Below are positions 32,900 to 42,700 of a DNA stretch of 64,000 nt, piece by piece. The notes below the pieces were generated by a model that was not told where the DNA came from, made no database searches, and saw nothing but the letters and a program-made list of their open reading frames with translations. The position numbers and the translations under genes were made by a program. This DNA comes from CALUTH01 sp964452495 (lineage in GTDB: Bacteria > Cyanobacteriota > Vampirovibrionia > Gastranaerophilales > Gastranaerophilaceae): the NCBI GenBank assembly GCA_964452495.1, contig CAYVMC010000004.1, forward strand, positions 42,598-106,597. The letters are read 5' to 3'. Each line of letters starts with the position of its first letter. Position 1 is the stretch's first letter.

Positions 32900-33571
32900 A
32901 TGCCAAAGACTGATAAACAACAAAATCAAAAATACGCAATGCGCAGTGTCAAATTTTTTAACCGGTGGCGGCGTTTATTTTTATTTCTTGTGACAAATAT
33001 ATTTTATATGATACGTTTTAAACTTGTATATCGTTTAGAAGTATACGGAAAAGAAAATATTCCTAAAAACAACAAATACATTGTTGCAGCAAACCACCTA
33101 TCAACCCTTGACCCTCCGCTTGTTTGTTCGGTTATAAAGCACGGGGTTGCATATATGGCAAAAAAAGAGTTATTTGATAATCCATTTATGCGTTGGTGGC
33201 TAAACTGGCTTGGAGCATTTGCTGTAGATCGGGAGAAACTAGGAGTATCAACTATAAGAACCGTAATGGGAATAAAAGACACAAACTGGGTATTGGGGAT
33301 ATTTCCACAGGGGACAAGACAGGAACCGGGCGAAATAAAAAACATTACAAAGGGTTTTGCATCGCTTGCCAAAGTTACAAAATGTGATATACTACCGGTA
33401 GGTATAACAGGTACAGAGCAAGTTAAACGACTCCCGTTCAGCGGTAAGATTATTGTAAAAATTGGCAAGACTATTCCATATTCAGACAACGTGGATGACA
33501 TGGTTAATAAATGGGGAAATGCAATAGAAGAACTAACCGGATTTGAGTATAAAGGTTCCGTCAAACATTAG
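32900..33571 (+). CDS. 1-acyl-glycerol-3-phosphate acyltransferase (PlsC-like), copy 1
   Basis: 223 residues. HX4D motif NHLSTLD with His at about 66 and Asp at 71, substrate motif FPQGTR at 135-140 (family FPEGTR), and a third motif ILPVGITGTEQ. A membrane-associated hydrophobic segment lies at residues 26-40. It would acylate lysophosphatidic acid in phospholipid synthesis. First gene of a two-gene unit with the paralogue at 33599, 27 bp downstream. Confidence 0.88.
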   Translation: MPKTDKQQNQKYAMRSVKFFNRWRRLFLFLVTNIFYMIRFKLVYRLEVYGKENIPKNNKYIVAANHLSTLDPPLVCSVIKHGVAYMAKKELFDNPFMRWWLNWLGAFAVDREKLGVSTIRTVMGIKDTNWVLGIFPQGTRQEPGEIKNITKGFASLAKVTKCDILPVGITGTEQVKRLPFSGKIIVKIGKTIPYSDNVDDMVNKWGNAIEELTGFEYKGSVKH

Positions 33572-33598
33572 TAACAAAAAATTTAAGGATAAAGAAGT

Positions 33599-34303
33599 AT
33601 GTCAAAAAACTACAACAGACGCACAGAAAAAGATTATGGCTTATTAAGAAAGACTTTCTACCTGTCTTTCCTGTATCTTGTAGTAATACCTGTCGCAAAA
33701 CTAATGTATAATATAAAAGTTGAAGGAAGAGAAAATGTCCCTGCTGGTTCCCACTACATTTACGCCAGTAATCATGTGTCTTACCTTGACCCTCCACTTC
33801 TTACATACGCAACCGGAGGAAGATTTATTGCATATATGGCAAAACAGGAACTTTTTGATGCACCAAATCTTGTCTTAAGAACCTTAGTGAGATGGTTGGG
33901 TGCATTTGCAGTAAACCGTGATAAACCGGAGATTGCAACCTTTAAAACAGTAAAAGCAATATTTAACACAAAAGACTGGGCTCTTGGAATATTCCCTCAA
34001 GGCGGTATTAGAAAAGATACAAATAAGATTGAAAATATACACAAAGGCTTTGTTTTATTTGCAAAAAAATTTAAAGCAGATATAGTTCCTGTTGCTATCT
34101 GCGGATATGACGGTTACGCTAAAAGACTTTTTGAAAAGCATCTTACAATGAAAGTAGGAAAACCTATATCTTATGAACTTCCAGAAGATGAAATTGTTAA
34201 CCTGTGGGTTCGTCAGATTTGTGAATTTACCGGATTTGAGCCGGGAGATGAGTACAAAAATATAATTAATACAACAGAAGAAAAACAGCCTGTTTTTAAA
34301 TAA
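33599..34303 (+). CDS. 1-acyl-glycerol-3-phosphate acyltransferase (PlsC-like), copy 2
   Basis: 234 residues, clearly paralogous to the preceding gene. Catalytic NHVSYLD (His about 59, Asp 64) is intact, but the usual FPEGT motif reads FPQGGIRKD, with Gly at the Thr position. VPVAICGYDG matches the third motif. It has an N-terminal hydrophobic segment (FYLSFLYLVVIPVAKLMY). The altered motif suggests a different acyl donor or acceptor from copy 1. Ends just before a strong terminator. Confidence 0.85.
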   Translation: MSKNYNRRTEKDYGLLRKTFYLSFLYLVVIPVAKLMYNIKVEGRENVPAGSHYIYASNHVSYLDPPLLTYATGGRFIAYMAKQELFDAPNLVLRTLVRWLGAFAVNRDKPEIATFKTVKAIFNTKDWALGIFPQGGIRKDTNKIENIHKGFVLFAKKFKADIVPVAICGYDGYAKRLFEKHLTMKVGKPISYELPEDEIVNLWVRQICEFTGFEPGDEYKNIINTTEEKQPVFK

Positions 34304-34307
34304 ACTT

Positions 34308-34340
34308 AAAAAGCAATCTCAATAGAGATTGCTTTTTTAA
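34308..34340 (+). terminator. Rho-independent terminator after the plsC pair
   Basis: Stem AAAAGCAATCTC / GAGATTGCTTTT with an AATA loop and T-run; A-tract on the other side makes it usable from the converging gene too. Confidence 0.9.
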
Positions 34341-34401
34341 ACATAAAATTAAACAAATTAGCTTCTAAGAATTGGAGTAATTCCAACTCTTGTTTGGGTA
34401 A

Positions 34402-34962
34402 TTAATGGTGAATATTGTCATAATTACCGGCTTCAGCTCTTTTCTTTTCAAGTGTAACCTGACCATTCTTAACAACTTCATGAAGCTGTGTAATATTTTG
34501 TTCAAGATTAACAAGGACTTGTTCTGCATATATATTAGCACCTTCTCTTGTTCTAGCAGCATCATCCATAGCTTGAAGCCTAATGTTTTCAGCATCATCA
34601 AGAGCCTTGCGCCTAATAGCTTCACAATCATTAATCACACTTTCTTTAATCTTTTCGGCTTCTTTCTGTACAGCTCTTAGGAGGTCTGATTCACTTAACA
34701 AACGTGAAGCCTCTGTTTGAGCATCCGTAATAACTTTTTCTGCTTTTTGCTGTGCATCAAAAAGTATTTCGTCCTTTCTTCTTAACAAAGCTCTGGCATC
34801 ACGAATTTCATCAGGAAGTGCCGCATAAATTTTATCCATTAAATTATTAGCCGTTTCTTTTTTTACAACAACAAGGAAATTACCTATTAAAGGCATTCCA
34901 TTGTCAAGAACTTCTGCAAGCTCGTTCATTAAATTAAATATTAAATCCTGTTGAGTATTCAT
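34402..34962 (-). CDS. Coiled-coil protein of the coaD neighbourhood
   Basis: 186 residues. After ~20 residues comes GMPLIGNFLVVVKKETANNL-MDKIYAALPDEIRDARALL, then a long, uninterrupted Ala/Glu/Lys coiled coil (residues ~60-170). The opening matches the pattern 'P.TGK.LV....-...I...LP.EI..A' of coiled-coil proteins encoded next to coaD in Clostridia and other Firmicutes, often misnamed ATPase or V-type subunit. Function unknown. No TM helix. coaD lies 470 bp upstream on the same strand, with a related 122-residue protein between. Confidence 0.65.
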   Translation of the reverse strand: MNTQQDLIFNLMNELAEVLDNGMPLIGNFLVVVKKETANNLMDKIYAALPDEIRDARALLRRKDEILFDAQQKAEKVITDAQTEASRLLSESDLLRAVQKEAEKIKESVINDCEAIRRKALDDAENIRLQAMDDAARTREGANIYAEQVLVNLEQNITQLHEVVKNGQVTLEKKRAEAGNYDNIHH

Positions 34963-35030
34963 TTAAAATAATTCTCCATGATTCTATATCATGAATTTTA
35001 CGATAAATTAAAGATAAAAGTCAACTTAAA

Positions 35031-35399
35031 TTATTGATTTTCAATCATTGATTTAAGTTTCATTTCATCATCTGCGATCTGTGCACACAGTTTTTTTAAC
35101 AAATCCTCCAATGCGTTCATATCAATAACAGCGAGTCCCATTTTGTTTAAAAAACTTTTAGATAAAAACAACTTGTCCAAGCGATCAAGAAGCCCAAGAG
35201 AGGGGAAAGAAGTTTTCATTTTATTTTTTCTTGAGAGACGCAACCCATCAGGCATTGCTTTGTATACAACAGCTAGGAAATCTTCTATATTTTTAGTTTT
35301 TACAAGAAAACGCCCAGGACCAAATACAAATACTTTTTCCTGCTTTACCTTGTTGGGGATTTGTTTTAATTTTCTAATAAAATCATCTACATTAGCCAT
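35031..35399 (-). CDS. Small protein related to the neighbouring coiled-coil protein
   Basis: 122 residues. Its region GRFLVKTKNIEDFLAVVYKAMPDGLRLSRK aligns with FLVVVKKETANNLMDKIYAALPDEIRDAR in the protein at 34402-34962 (shared FLV-K, Y-A-PD, R). It lacks the coiled-coil extension and instead ends with a short helical tail. Probably a diverged duplicate of the coaD-linked family. No known function; ribosome site weak. Third gene of a coaD cluster running right to left. Confidence 0.5.
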   Translation of the reverse strand: MANVDDFIRKLKQIPNKVKQEKVFVFGPGRFLVKTKNIEDFLAVVYKAMPDGLRLSRKNKMKTSFPSLGLLDRLDKLFLSKSFLNKMGLAVIDMNALEDLLKKLCAQIADDEMKLKSMIENQ

Positions 35400-35432
35400 A
35401 CCTAAATAATCTCTACCTAATTCTACTATTAC

Positions 35433-35924
35433 CTATTTTATAGTATCAGTTAACAACATTTCCGTCAAATATTTTTTTACCGGCTCTGGAACAAATTTAG
35501 AAATATCCCCTTTATTTAAAAGAATTTCGCGGACACTGCTTGATGAAATGAAGGTATATTCGGGTTTTGTAATAAGAAAAACTGTTTTAATTTCATCAGC
35601 CAGAGCACTATTTGTTTGAGATAACTGCATTTCATACTCAAAATCCGAAACAGCGCGCAGCCCTCTTAAAAGAACACATGCCCCCCGCTTGCGGGCATAT
35701 TCAATTGTTAATCCATCAAATGAATCCACTTCAACATTACTCAGGTGCATAACACTTTCACGAACTAATTTTTTTCGTACTTCAGGAGCTAAAAACCCTG
35801 ATTTATTACAATTATTTGAAACTGCAATAATAACTTTATCAAAAATTTCCGCACCGCGTTCCAATACATCAAGATGTCCGTAGGTTATAGGATCAAAACT
35901 TCCGGGATATATTGCTATCTTCAT
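35433..35924 (-). CDS. coaD: Phosphopantetheine adenylyltransferase
   Basis: 163 residues. Nucleotidyl transferase motif YPGSFDPITYGHLDVLERG at the N-terminus (TxGH at residues 14-17) and the C-terminal SSSVREIL motif are both present, with LRGLRAVSDFEYEMQ between. It transfers AMP to 4'-phosphopantetheine in coenzyme A synthesis. Length matches the family. GAGGTG site before the ATG. Heads a cluster with two small proteins downstream. Confidence 0.96.
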   Translation of the reverse strand: MKIAIYPGSFDPITYGHLDVLERGAEIFDKVIIAVSNNCNKSGFLAPEVRKKLVRESVMHLSNVEVDSFDGLTIEYARKRGACVLLRGLRAVSDFEYEMQLSQTNSALADEIKTVFLITKPEYTFISSSSVREILLNKGDISKFVPEPVKKYLTEMLLTDTIK

Positions 35925-35960
35925 TTTTTCACCTCTTTTTTTGATTGTACCATAAAGAAG

Positions 35961-37433
35961 TTAATGTATAATTTTACTCAACTCTGTATATAACTCACTA
36001 ACAGGTGCAGACCAATCTCCGTTTTTTTTCTGCTTAAACATCTTAACACCGCTGTACCAGTCATTATGATTCATATCCAGATGCCAGCGCCAGTTGTAAT
36101 CGAGCGGTAACAGCATATAGCCTTTCTTCCCGATAGCCCCCGCAAGATGCATGAGCGAAGTATCATTACAAATAACATAATCAAGATTATCCAAAGCTGC
36201 CGCCGTATCAGCGAAATTTTCAAACTCTCTGCTCAAATCAACAACGGAGTATTGTTTTATTTTTTCAACTTCTTCCGAACCTGCTCCCATTTGAAAAGAA
36301 TAAAACTGTGTATTTGGCAAAGAAAACAAAGGTTTAAAAGCCTCGACATCTATCACTCTGTCCGTTTCTGATGCTGTATTTCCCTGCCATTTTATACCAA
36401 TTTTAACTTTATCGTTATTAAAAAATTTCTGCCTGTACTTTTCTTTTTTTACAGGGGCTGATACCATATACCCGCCAGACGAGACAAACATATTTGTTTC
36501 ATCCATTCTAAGTAAGTAAGGCAGACTAAGCATGGGAACAAAAATCTGGAAGTCCAAATCCTCAGGCTCTTTTTCTGATGTTATTATCTCATCAATACCA
36601 AGCGGATTTTCCCTGAATAACTCTACCAATTCAGCCTGCGGTTTAAACAACAGTCTTTTGCACCTTTGCTTAAGCATAGGGAAATATCGCGAATACTGTA
36701 TTACATCACCATAACCCGCTTCATAAAACATAAAAACCGTTTTATCAGAAATATCTTCACCCTTCCATTCTTTTGCAGCCGCAAACTGTGCGGAAAATAG
36801 TTTTGCCTGAGAAAGAATTGCAGTTCTCCGGCACAATCTGCTTTCAAAAAGTTTTAAACCATCATGATAATTTCTTTCCCTGAATAACGAAATAGAGAGA
36901 AAATATTTTAATTCTGCACTCCCCGGATTTAAAGCAAGGGCTTTTTTCATGACTTCAGTAGCCTCATGAGGTTTCCCAAGGAAGAAATACACAGAGGACA
37001 TATTATACGGTACCAGAAACAAATCAGGACGAAGTTTTTCTGCACGTTTATAAAATTTTAAAGATAGTTCATAATCTCCATAATTTTTAAGTGCAAGAGC
37101 AATATTAAAATTAAGCTCAAAATTTTCCGGTTCCAGCCTTAATCCCTGGATAGCGGTTTCAACTGCTGTTTTGAAATCTTTTTGTTCTATCTTTATTCTT
37201 GTAAGCAGGTCATAAAAACGTACATTTTTATTAATCTCCAAAGCTTTTTTTATAAATTTTTCGGCATTTGGAAAACGATACTGCTGATATTTAAGATTAG
37301 CCATCATATATATTACATTAAGATTATCCGGCTCAATTTTCAGAGCCTCTTGATAAATCCGTTCGGCATCTTCAAACTCTCCTTTTTTATGCAGTTCAAA
37401 CCCCTGCTTATATAGTTCATCTGCTGTTACCAT
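35961..37433 (-). CDS. TPR protein with glycosyltransferase-like C-terminal domain
   Basis: 490 residues from ATG 37433. Residues 1-200 hold about six tetratricopeptide repeats (LYKQGFELHKKGEFEDAERIYQEALKIEPDN is the first). Residues 230-490 contain VFMFYEAGYGDVIQYSRYFP, KIGIKWQGN and YVICNDTSLMHLAGAIG, the pattern of heptosyltransferase-like/GT-B domains that follow TPRs in many bacterial proteins. Possibly glycosylates envelope or surface proteins such as the pilins. The ATG has no ribosome site; a TATAAT 6 bases upstream suggests a leaderless mRNA. Confidence 0.75.
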   Translation of the reverse strand: MVTADELYKQGFELHKKGEFEDAERIYQEALKIEPDNLNVIYMMANLKYQQYRFPNAEKFIKKALEINKNVRFYDLLTRIKIEQKDFKTAVETAIQGLRLEPENFELNFNIALALKNYGDYELSLKFYKRAEKLRPDLFLVPYNMSSVYFFLGKPHEATEVMKKALALNPGSAELKYFLSISLFRERNYHDGLKLFESRLCRRTAILSQAKLFSAQFAAAKEWKGEDISDKTVFMFYEAGYGDVIQYSRYFPMLKQRCKRLLFKPQAELVELFRENPLGIDEIITSEKEPEDLDFQIFVPMLSLPYLLRMDETNMFVSSGGYMVSAPVKKEKYRQKFFNNDKVKIGIKWQGNTASETDRVIDVEAFKPLFSLPNTQFYSFQMGAGSEEVEKIKQYSVVDLSREFENFADTAAALDNLDYVICNDTSLMHLAGAIGKKGYMLLPLDYNWRWHLDMNHNDWYSGVKMFKQKKNGDWSAPVSELYTELSKIIH

Positions 37434-37439
37434 AGTGCA

Positions 37440-37467
37440 ATTATACATTTTTTTTGAAAAAAAACAA
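37440..37467 (-). promoter_or_regulatory. Promoter of the TPR gene, possibly leaderless
   Basis: Minus strand TTGTTT (37462-37467), 16-base spacer, TATAAT (37440-37445), then exactly 6 bases to the ATG at 37433; same geometry as rnpA. Confidence 0.55.
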
Positions 37468-37547
37468 CACAATATTCTCCACAGGTTTGATTTATCATTA
37501 AAAATATGATAATCTGAACTTGTAAATATAATAGGAGCGGTTTAAAT

Positions 37548-38282
37548 ATGAAGAAGACAAAATCAGCTTTTACGCTTGCTGAAATGTTATTAACAATAGG
37601 ACTTCTAGGGGTTATTGCCTCATTAACTCTGCCATCTGTGTATTCAAATGTATCTGCACAACAACTTGTAGCATCTCTAAGAACAACACAGGCTACAATT
37701 TCCGATAAAATTGATGCAGGCATGGCTCTTGAAGATGTACAAAATGTTAGAGATTTAAAAGCTTTTGACACTACTTCTCTGTCTACTTTATATAAAAATT
37801 TAAGCAAATATTTAAGACTTGATACAGTTACCGAAGCTCATACGGTATACTCATTGAAAGACGGTAGTAAAGTTGCTACATGGAGTGCATCCGATATAAG
37901 ACAGACTAATACTCAAGCGTTCATTTATATAACCGATTTTACAAGTGATAAAACATCCTCTGCGGCAGAAACCATTAAAAAAAAGGGAGGTCAGGTCTTA
38001 CGAAGGTGTGCAGTTGTTTATATAGATGTAAACGGCTATACAAAACCCAATCGTTTTGGATATGATGTCTATAAATACTATCTTGCACAAAACGGAAGGT
38101 TATATCCGGTAGGCGGTTCTGATGTTTCGCTTTTTGAGTCAGACGGTGCATCCGATGAAAGTAAAAACTGGGAAAGCACAAGTGATGATTACGCTTGCAG
38201 TTTAACCTCTACAGGATACGGATGTGCAGGACGAATAGAAGATGCCGGTTGGAAAATTACATATTTAGGCAAGAAAAAATAA
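37548..38282 (+). CDS. Type IV prepilin-like protein (minor pilin/pseudopilin)
   Basis: 244 residues. N-terminus MKKTKSAFTLAEMLLTIGLLG: basic leader, cleavage site A|FTLAE with Glu at +5, and a ~20-residue hydrophobic helix. -1 is Ala rather than the usual Gly. The globular part has two late cysteines in YACSLTSTGYGCAGRI followed by AGWKITY, the same C-terminal motif as the four tandem pilins at 50-53 kb. Would be processed by a PilD-type peptidase and assembled at the inner membrane. AGGAGCGG precedes the ATG. Its own terminator follows. Confidence 0.88.
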   Translation: MKKTKSAFTLAEMLLTIGLLGVIASLTLPSVYSNVSAQQLVASLRTTQATISDKIDAGMALEDVQNVRDLKAFDTTSLSTLYKNLSKYLRLDTVTEAHTVYSLKDGSKVATWSASDIRQTNTQAFIYITDFTSDKTSSAAETIKKKGGQVLRRCAVVYIDVNGYTKPNRFGYDVYKYYLAQNGRLYPVGGSDVSLFESDGASDESKNWESTSDDYACSLTSTGYGCAGRIEDAGWKITYLGKKK

Positions 38283-38304
38283 AATATAACATATAAAACA
38301 ATAA

Positions 38305-38330
38305 ACGGTCAGTTATCTGACCGTTTTTTT
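38305..38330 (+). terminator. Rho-independent terminator after the prepilin gene
   Basis: Stem ACGGTCAG / CTGACCGT, TTAT loop, then seven T. Confidence 0.9.
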
Positions 38331-38346
38331 ATCCTCACGTTATTAC

Positions 38347-39609
38347 TTAATCGAACTTGTCTTTTTCTTCTGATGTATTGCCGGATGGTTCCGTACTAAC
38401 CGTTGTTACACTAGTTGTATCTTCACCGGAACTTGCAGTTGCACCGGATGTCGCATAAGTAGGTGTAAGCGTAAACAGATTTTCTTCATTTGTAGCTGTA
38501 ACAATTTCTTCGTAGTATTCTGTCGAAATTTCCTGATATTCTGTTGTTTCTGCTGATAATTCCTGCGTATTTTCTCTTAAATCTATTGTATCTTCTGCGG
38601 TTGAACGATAATCGCCCAACTGGAGGCTAGCTTGCTTACCAAATATACCAGCTGCAGTACCTGCAGATGCAGCCGCCGCAATATATAGAGCTGCGAGCCA
38701 CGAAGTAAATATTCCAGAACCTAAAGCTGCCGCTCTAGCAGTCGCTTTAACACAAGTAAGAGCCGAAGCTGCTGCATTTATTGTTAATAATGCCCCCTGA
38801 GCTATAGTTGATTTTTTAGTAGCCTCATCAAGTTCTGCAACATAATCAGTAAATTCGTTTGTTGTAGCAATATTTGCCGATACTTCTTCATACCCTTCGC
38901 CAACAGCTACTATCTCTTCATTTATAGCTATTGTTTCATCATTGGTTGTTGATTGCGTAGATTGCATTTGAGCCCCGAGGGCTTTCATAAGTGTAATTTC
39001 TGCATCTGTAGCTGTACCATTCTGATATTTTGTATAGTAATAATTATAAAGCCCTTCCATTTCAGCAATATCGCTCTGTCCTTCTTCATTGGTTTCTAGA
39101 GCCAGTTCTTGCAGTGCTTCCATTTCTTCCTGCATTTCTTCAAGTGTCAAAACCTGATTCGCAAGATTTGCCTGCTCTGTATATAATTCATCCTGTGCAG
39201 TTTCACACGCAGCAACAGAATCCTTGTTAGGAGATGCTGCTTTTATAGCTAATGCAGCTGCTAACTCTGCAACAGCTGCTGCTATTAAACTTACGCTAGT
39301 AAAACCTGCTACCACATTTCCTGTAACACAGGCAGCTGAAACAACTGTATCTGTTATAGCAAGCCCACCATTCCCATCACCGAAAAAGCCGGCATCATCG
39401 GCATTGTAATCAAGGCGTTCTTCCGGTGTATCTCCGGTTGAATATCCGTTCTCATCAACATCATTTTCCCAACTTGTAATATATGAACGAAACTTAGTAA
39501 GTATTGACTGATATTCGGCTTCTGAAATACCATTTGAATTTCCGTTGTTATAATCATACCAGTATTTTTTCGCTTCTGAAGGTGTTAAACTGCTGACGTT
39601 GATACTCAT
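38347..39609 (-). CDS. Ala-rich coiled-coil protein with hydrophobic segments, translocator-like
   Basis: 420 residues, acidic, no signal peptide. Residues ~1-70 include Asp/Gly loops (DVDENGYSTGD, FGDGNGG) that may bind calcium. Residues ~85-125 and ~270-320 are Ala-rich hydrophobic stretches (SLIAAAVAELAAALAIKAA; SWLAALYIAAAASAGTAAG). Between and after them are coiled coils (LTLEEMQEEMEALQELALE). The C-terminus is Ser/Thr-rich. Two hydrophobic hairpins flanked by coiled coils recall pore-forming translocators of injection systems, but no family is recognised. A strong AAAGGAG site supports the start. Confidence 0.55.
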   Translation of the reverse strand: MSINVSSLTPSEAKKYWYDYNNGNSNGISEAEYQSILTKFRSYITSWENDVDENGYSTGDTPEERLDYNADDAGFFGDGNGGLAITDTVVSAACVTGNVVAGFTSVSLIAAAVAELAAALAIKAASPNKDSVAACETAQDELYTEQANLANQVLTLEEMQEEMEALQELALETNEEGQSDIAEMEGLYNYYYTKYQNGTATDAEITLMKALGAQMQSTQSTTNDETIAINEEIVAVGEGYEEVSANIATTNEFTDYVAELDEATKKSTIAQGALLTINAAASALTCVKATARAAALGSGIFTSWLAALYIAAAASAGTAAGIFGKQASLQLGDYRSTAEDTIDLRENTQELSAETTEYQEISTEYYEEIVTATNEENLFTLTPTYATSGATASSGEDTTSVTTVSTEPSGNTSEEKDKFD

Positions 39610-39763
39610 ATCGAATTACTCCTTTAATATATTACATTATGTATTACGGCATTAAAAGAAGAAAACTTTAACGTTTTTGATAAAAAATTTACAAAAATTT
39701 ACAATTCTACCAAAAAGCAGAGGCATAAATACCGCCTCTGCCTAATAAACTATAAATTTATCT

Positions 39764-42700
39764 CTACTTTGCAATAACAGATAATTTTTCACCGCATTTA
39801 GAATGTTCACTTAGATAATGATACGGATTAGAGACAATATTGAACTGTGGATTGTAATACTCTCTGCGATTACCGCCTTTAAAGTGAATTTTTGACTTCT
39901 TCACTTTGTGATACAAAGTAAAAACACAATCCTTCATTGTTCCGCGGTCAAGTCTTATTTTTATACGTTTGTTATTTTCATCAAACCTTCTTACAAAATA
40001 ATCCGTTCCTTCTTTTATTACTTTGTAAAGCGTATTATCACCTTTTATTATATTAGTTAAAACCGTACCAGCAGCAATAGCAATTGTAGATGTAGCAAGC
40101 AAGTTATTATCAGTAGCCAGCTTAATTTCATCTAAATCTACAATATACGGTTCCTGTACGGAAGTCGACGGATTGGAATTAATTCCTGCAAGATTGAACA
40201 ATGACAATACTACTGAACCGTCTGAACCCATTGTAAAGGTGGCAGGCAGATGAACACTATCATTATGATCAGTAGTTCCGCCAACCGGATGAATATAATA
40301 AGGTGTACCGTTATTCAGAGGTGCAAGTTCCTCCATATCACGCAATTTTGTTATTTCTCTAAATTCATTATTTATTTTTCTGTAATATTCTGCTTCTTCG
40401 TCTTTACCTTCAAGCTTGCTGAAAGGAGTAGCGTTTCTATTTTGAAGATCAATATTCTTAGCTTTTTCTTCTTTACCGCTCATTGAAAACTCATCGCCAT
40501 AATAAGAAGTCGGAACCCCCGGAAGCATTGTCAAAATATGAGTATACATCTTTACTTTAGCGATAGCCGCATCATTAATAGATTTAAATAAATGGAATTG
40601 AGCATCTTTTTTCTTATTAAGTTCGGCTTTTGCAAAAACAAGCCTGATTGCTTCACGTAAATCCCTTGCACCAAAAGCATTTCTTTCATCATCCATACGT
40701 GACAACTCATACGCTTCATGTTCACTAACTGCGCGTTTTAAAGAAGCTTCATCAAACTGCGACATATATTCTTTTATAGCATCATCTATTTTACTGTACA
40801 TTTCCTGTTTGTTTTGATAGGCATTAAGCTCAATATCGGCAGCACGCCTCAGGAAAGTCCCCAGAAGAAGTACCTGATTGCCTACATTAGACAGAGAGTA
40901 ATCAGGTTTTTCACCTTTCAATCTTTCAAAATGATATATCTTCCCGCTGTTATAATGATCTACAACTCTATCCTCTACCAGTGCTTTTGCCTTTTCAGGA
41001 ACTTTTTTAAGCAGGTCAGAATAGACATCAGCCCCGTTGGTCTGACCTGAGCTTAAGCCGTTTGCACTGGCTATATCAAGAATTTCTTTAAATGCAGACT
41101 CAAAAGTATAATGCGACGGACGTTTTTCCGGCTCTTTTGTATAATACCCGTTAACAAGTGCAGTAACAGCATTATGAAGACTATTCAATTCCTCCTCAGA
41201 CACATATTTCTTCTGTGGATTCTGCCAGAGTTTTTCGTGAATATTATCTCTTATAACTTTACCCATTGCAATTGCAGAATTACTTGCTCCGGTAAAGTAA
41301 TTTGCGTTTATATAATCTACGTTATTGTAATTATACATTACATCAAACGGTAAATCCTTCATATCAACCGCACCTGTAATCATTAACAAGGCATCATTAC
41401 GCTCACTTGCTCCAGTCTTCATATTATTAATATCAGCAAAAAGCAGTTTGGGATTAATAAACATAGCATAGTTTAAACGCGGTTTATCATGGTTCCCACC
41501 GAAAGTATACAAAGACTTAAAATAATCAAGCAAATACCTTGCGTTAAACAGCTCTTTTAAACTTTTATCAATTACCTCTTCTCTTTCTTTAGATCCTTTA
41601 TAAGAAAAACCGCTTGAATAATTATCCCTAACTGAATCTCTATCCATTTCTCCTGCAAATATTTTAAGAAGGTTTGTAAAGAAATACTCATAAGCAGCAA
41701 CTGTTGTATGCTCGGAGTTATGTATAAATGCCATGCCTGGATCTTTGTCATTATCATCAATTTTGAACTTTTCCTTATCTGTTATTTCATCATAAATACA
41801 AGAATCTGGAGCAATAGAAGCTATAGCTTCCTTAAATTTACCCCAGAAATGAGAAAGATTATCCTGAACCTTAGCATTATTTTCATTAAAATTTACACTG
41901 CTTTCTATATCCTCAATATCCTTTAAGGCATCTATTCTGTGCCGTAGAGATAAACCGGCTTTATCAACCATAGCCTCTGCGTATCTGAAAGCATTAAGAT
42001 TAACATTCCCAAATTTCTTCATAACCGCATCAGTAACAAAATCAATATCTGCAGAGTTTGTACTATGATTTCTCAAACCTGCTTTCATTTTTTTTGCAAG
42101 AAGTTCTGCTTCGTATTTCGGAGTATTCCCCTTAACACCTAATTGTGCAAGAGAACTTTCTTCACGCAATTTTGCATAATCGTAAATTATTTGTCCTTTA
42201 GAAGTAATTTTTGCTTCTGCATCAGGTACAAAAGCCTTAATCATAATATATCTGGCAGCATCTTCCGCAATAAATTTGGTTACATAATACCCGTATTCAG
42301 TCAAACCATCTTCAGACGAAGGCTCAAATATTTTTTTACCCTCTGGCATTTTTTCATCTACCCGTTCAAGAACTGCACGAACAAAGTCATAGACTTCACC
42401 GGTATTACCATCTTTATCACCTCTAAACAGGGCATTTACTTGTTCATAAATCTCTTGAAATTCAAAACGTTGGTTTTGATACTCTGTAAACTGCGGATTT
42501 CCCAGTTGATCCAGCTCATATCTGGACAGTCCTAACTGTGTATAAGAAGCCGCTCTCGGTGTAAAATATGAAGTTGATAACACACCCAGCGTATCTTTAG
42601 CAAACGGCAGAGACTCAAAAATCAAATTCATTGTATTTTTGGTAATTAATGAATTAGCAGTAGTTTCAGGAAATTCAAGAGAGTATAATGCATTATCAAT

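Noticed and set aside
33004..33564. 186-residue antisense ORF over plsC copy 1
   Set aside because: Entirely within a well-supported gene and without a ribosome site.
42143..42535. 130-residue plus-strand ORF within the GH13-like gene
   Set aside because: Cys/Phe/Ile-rich shadow frame typical of AT-rich antisense; the minus-strand gene is continuous through it.
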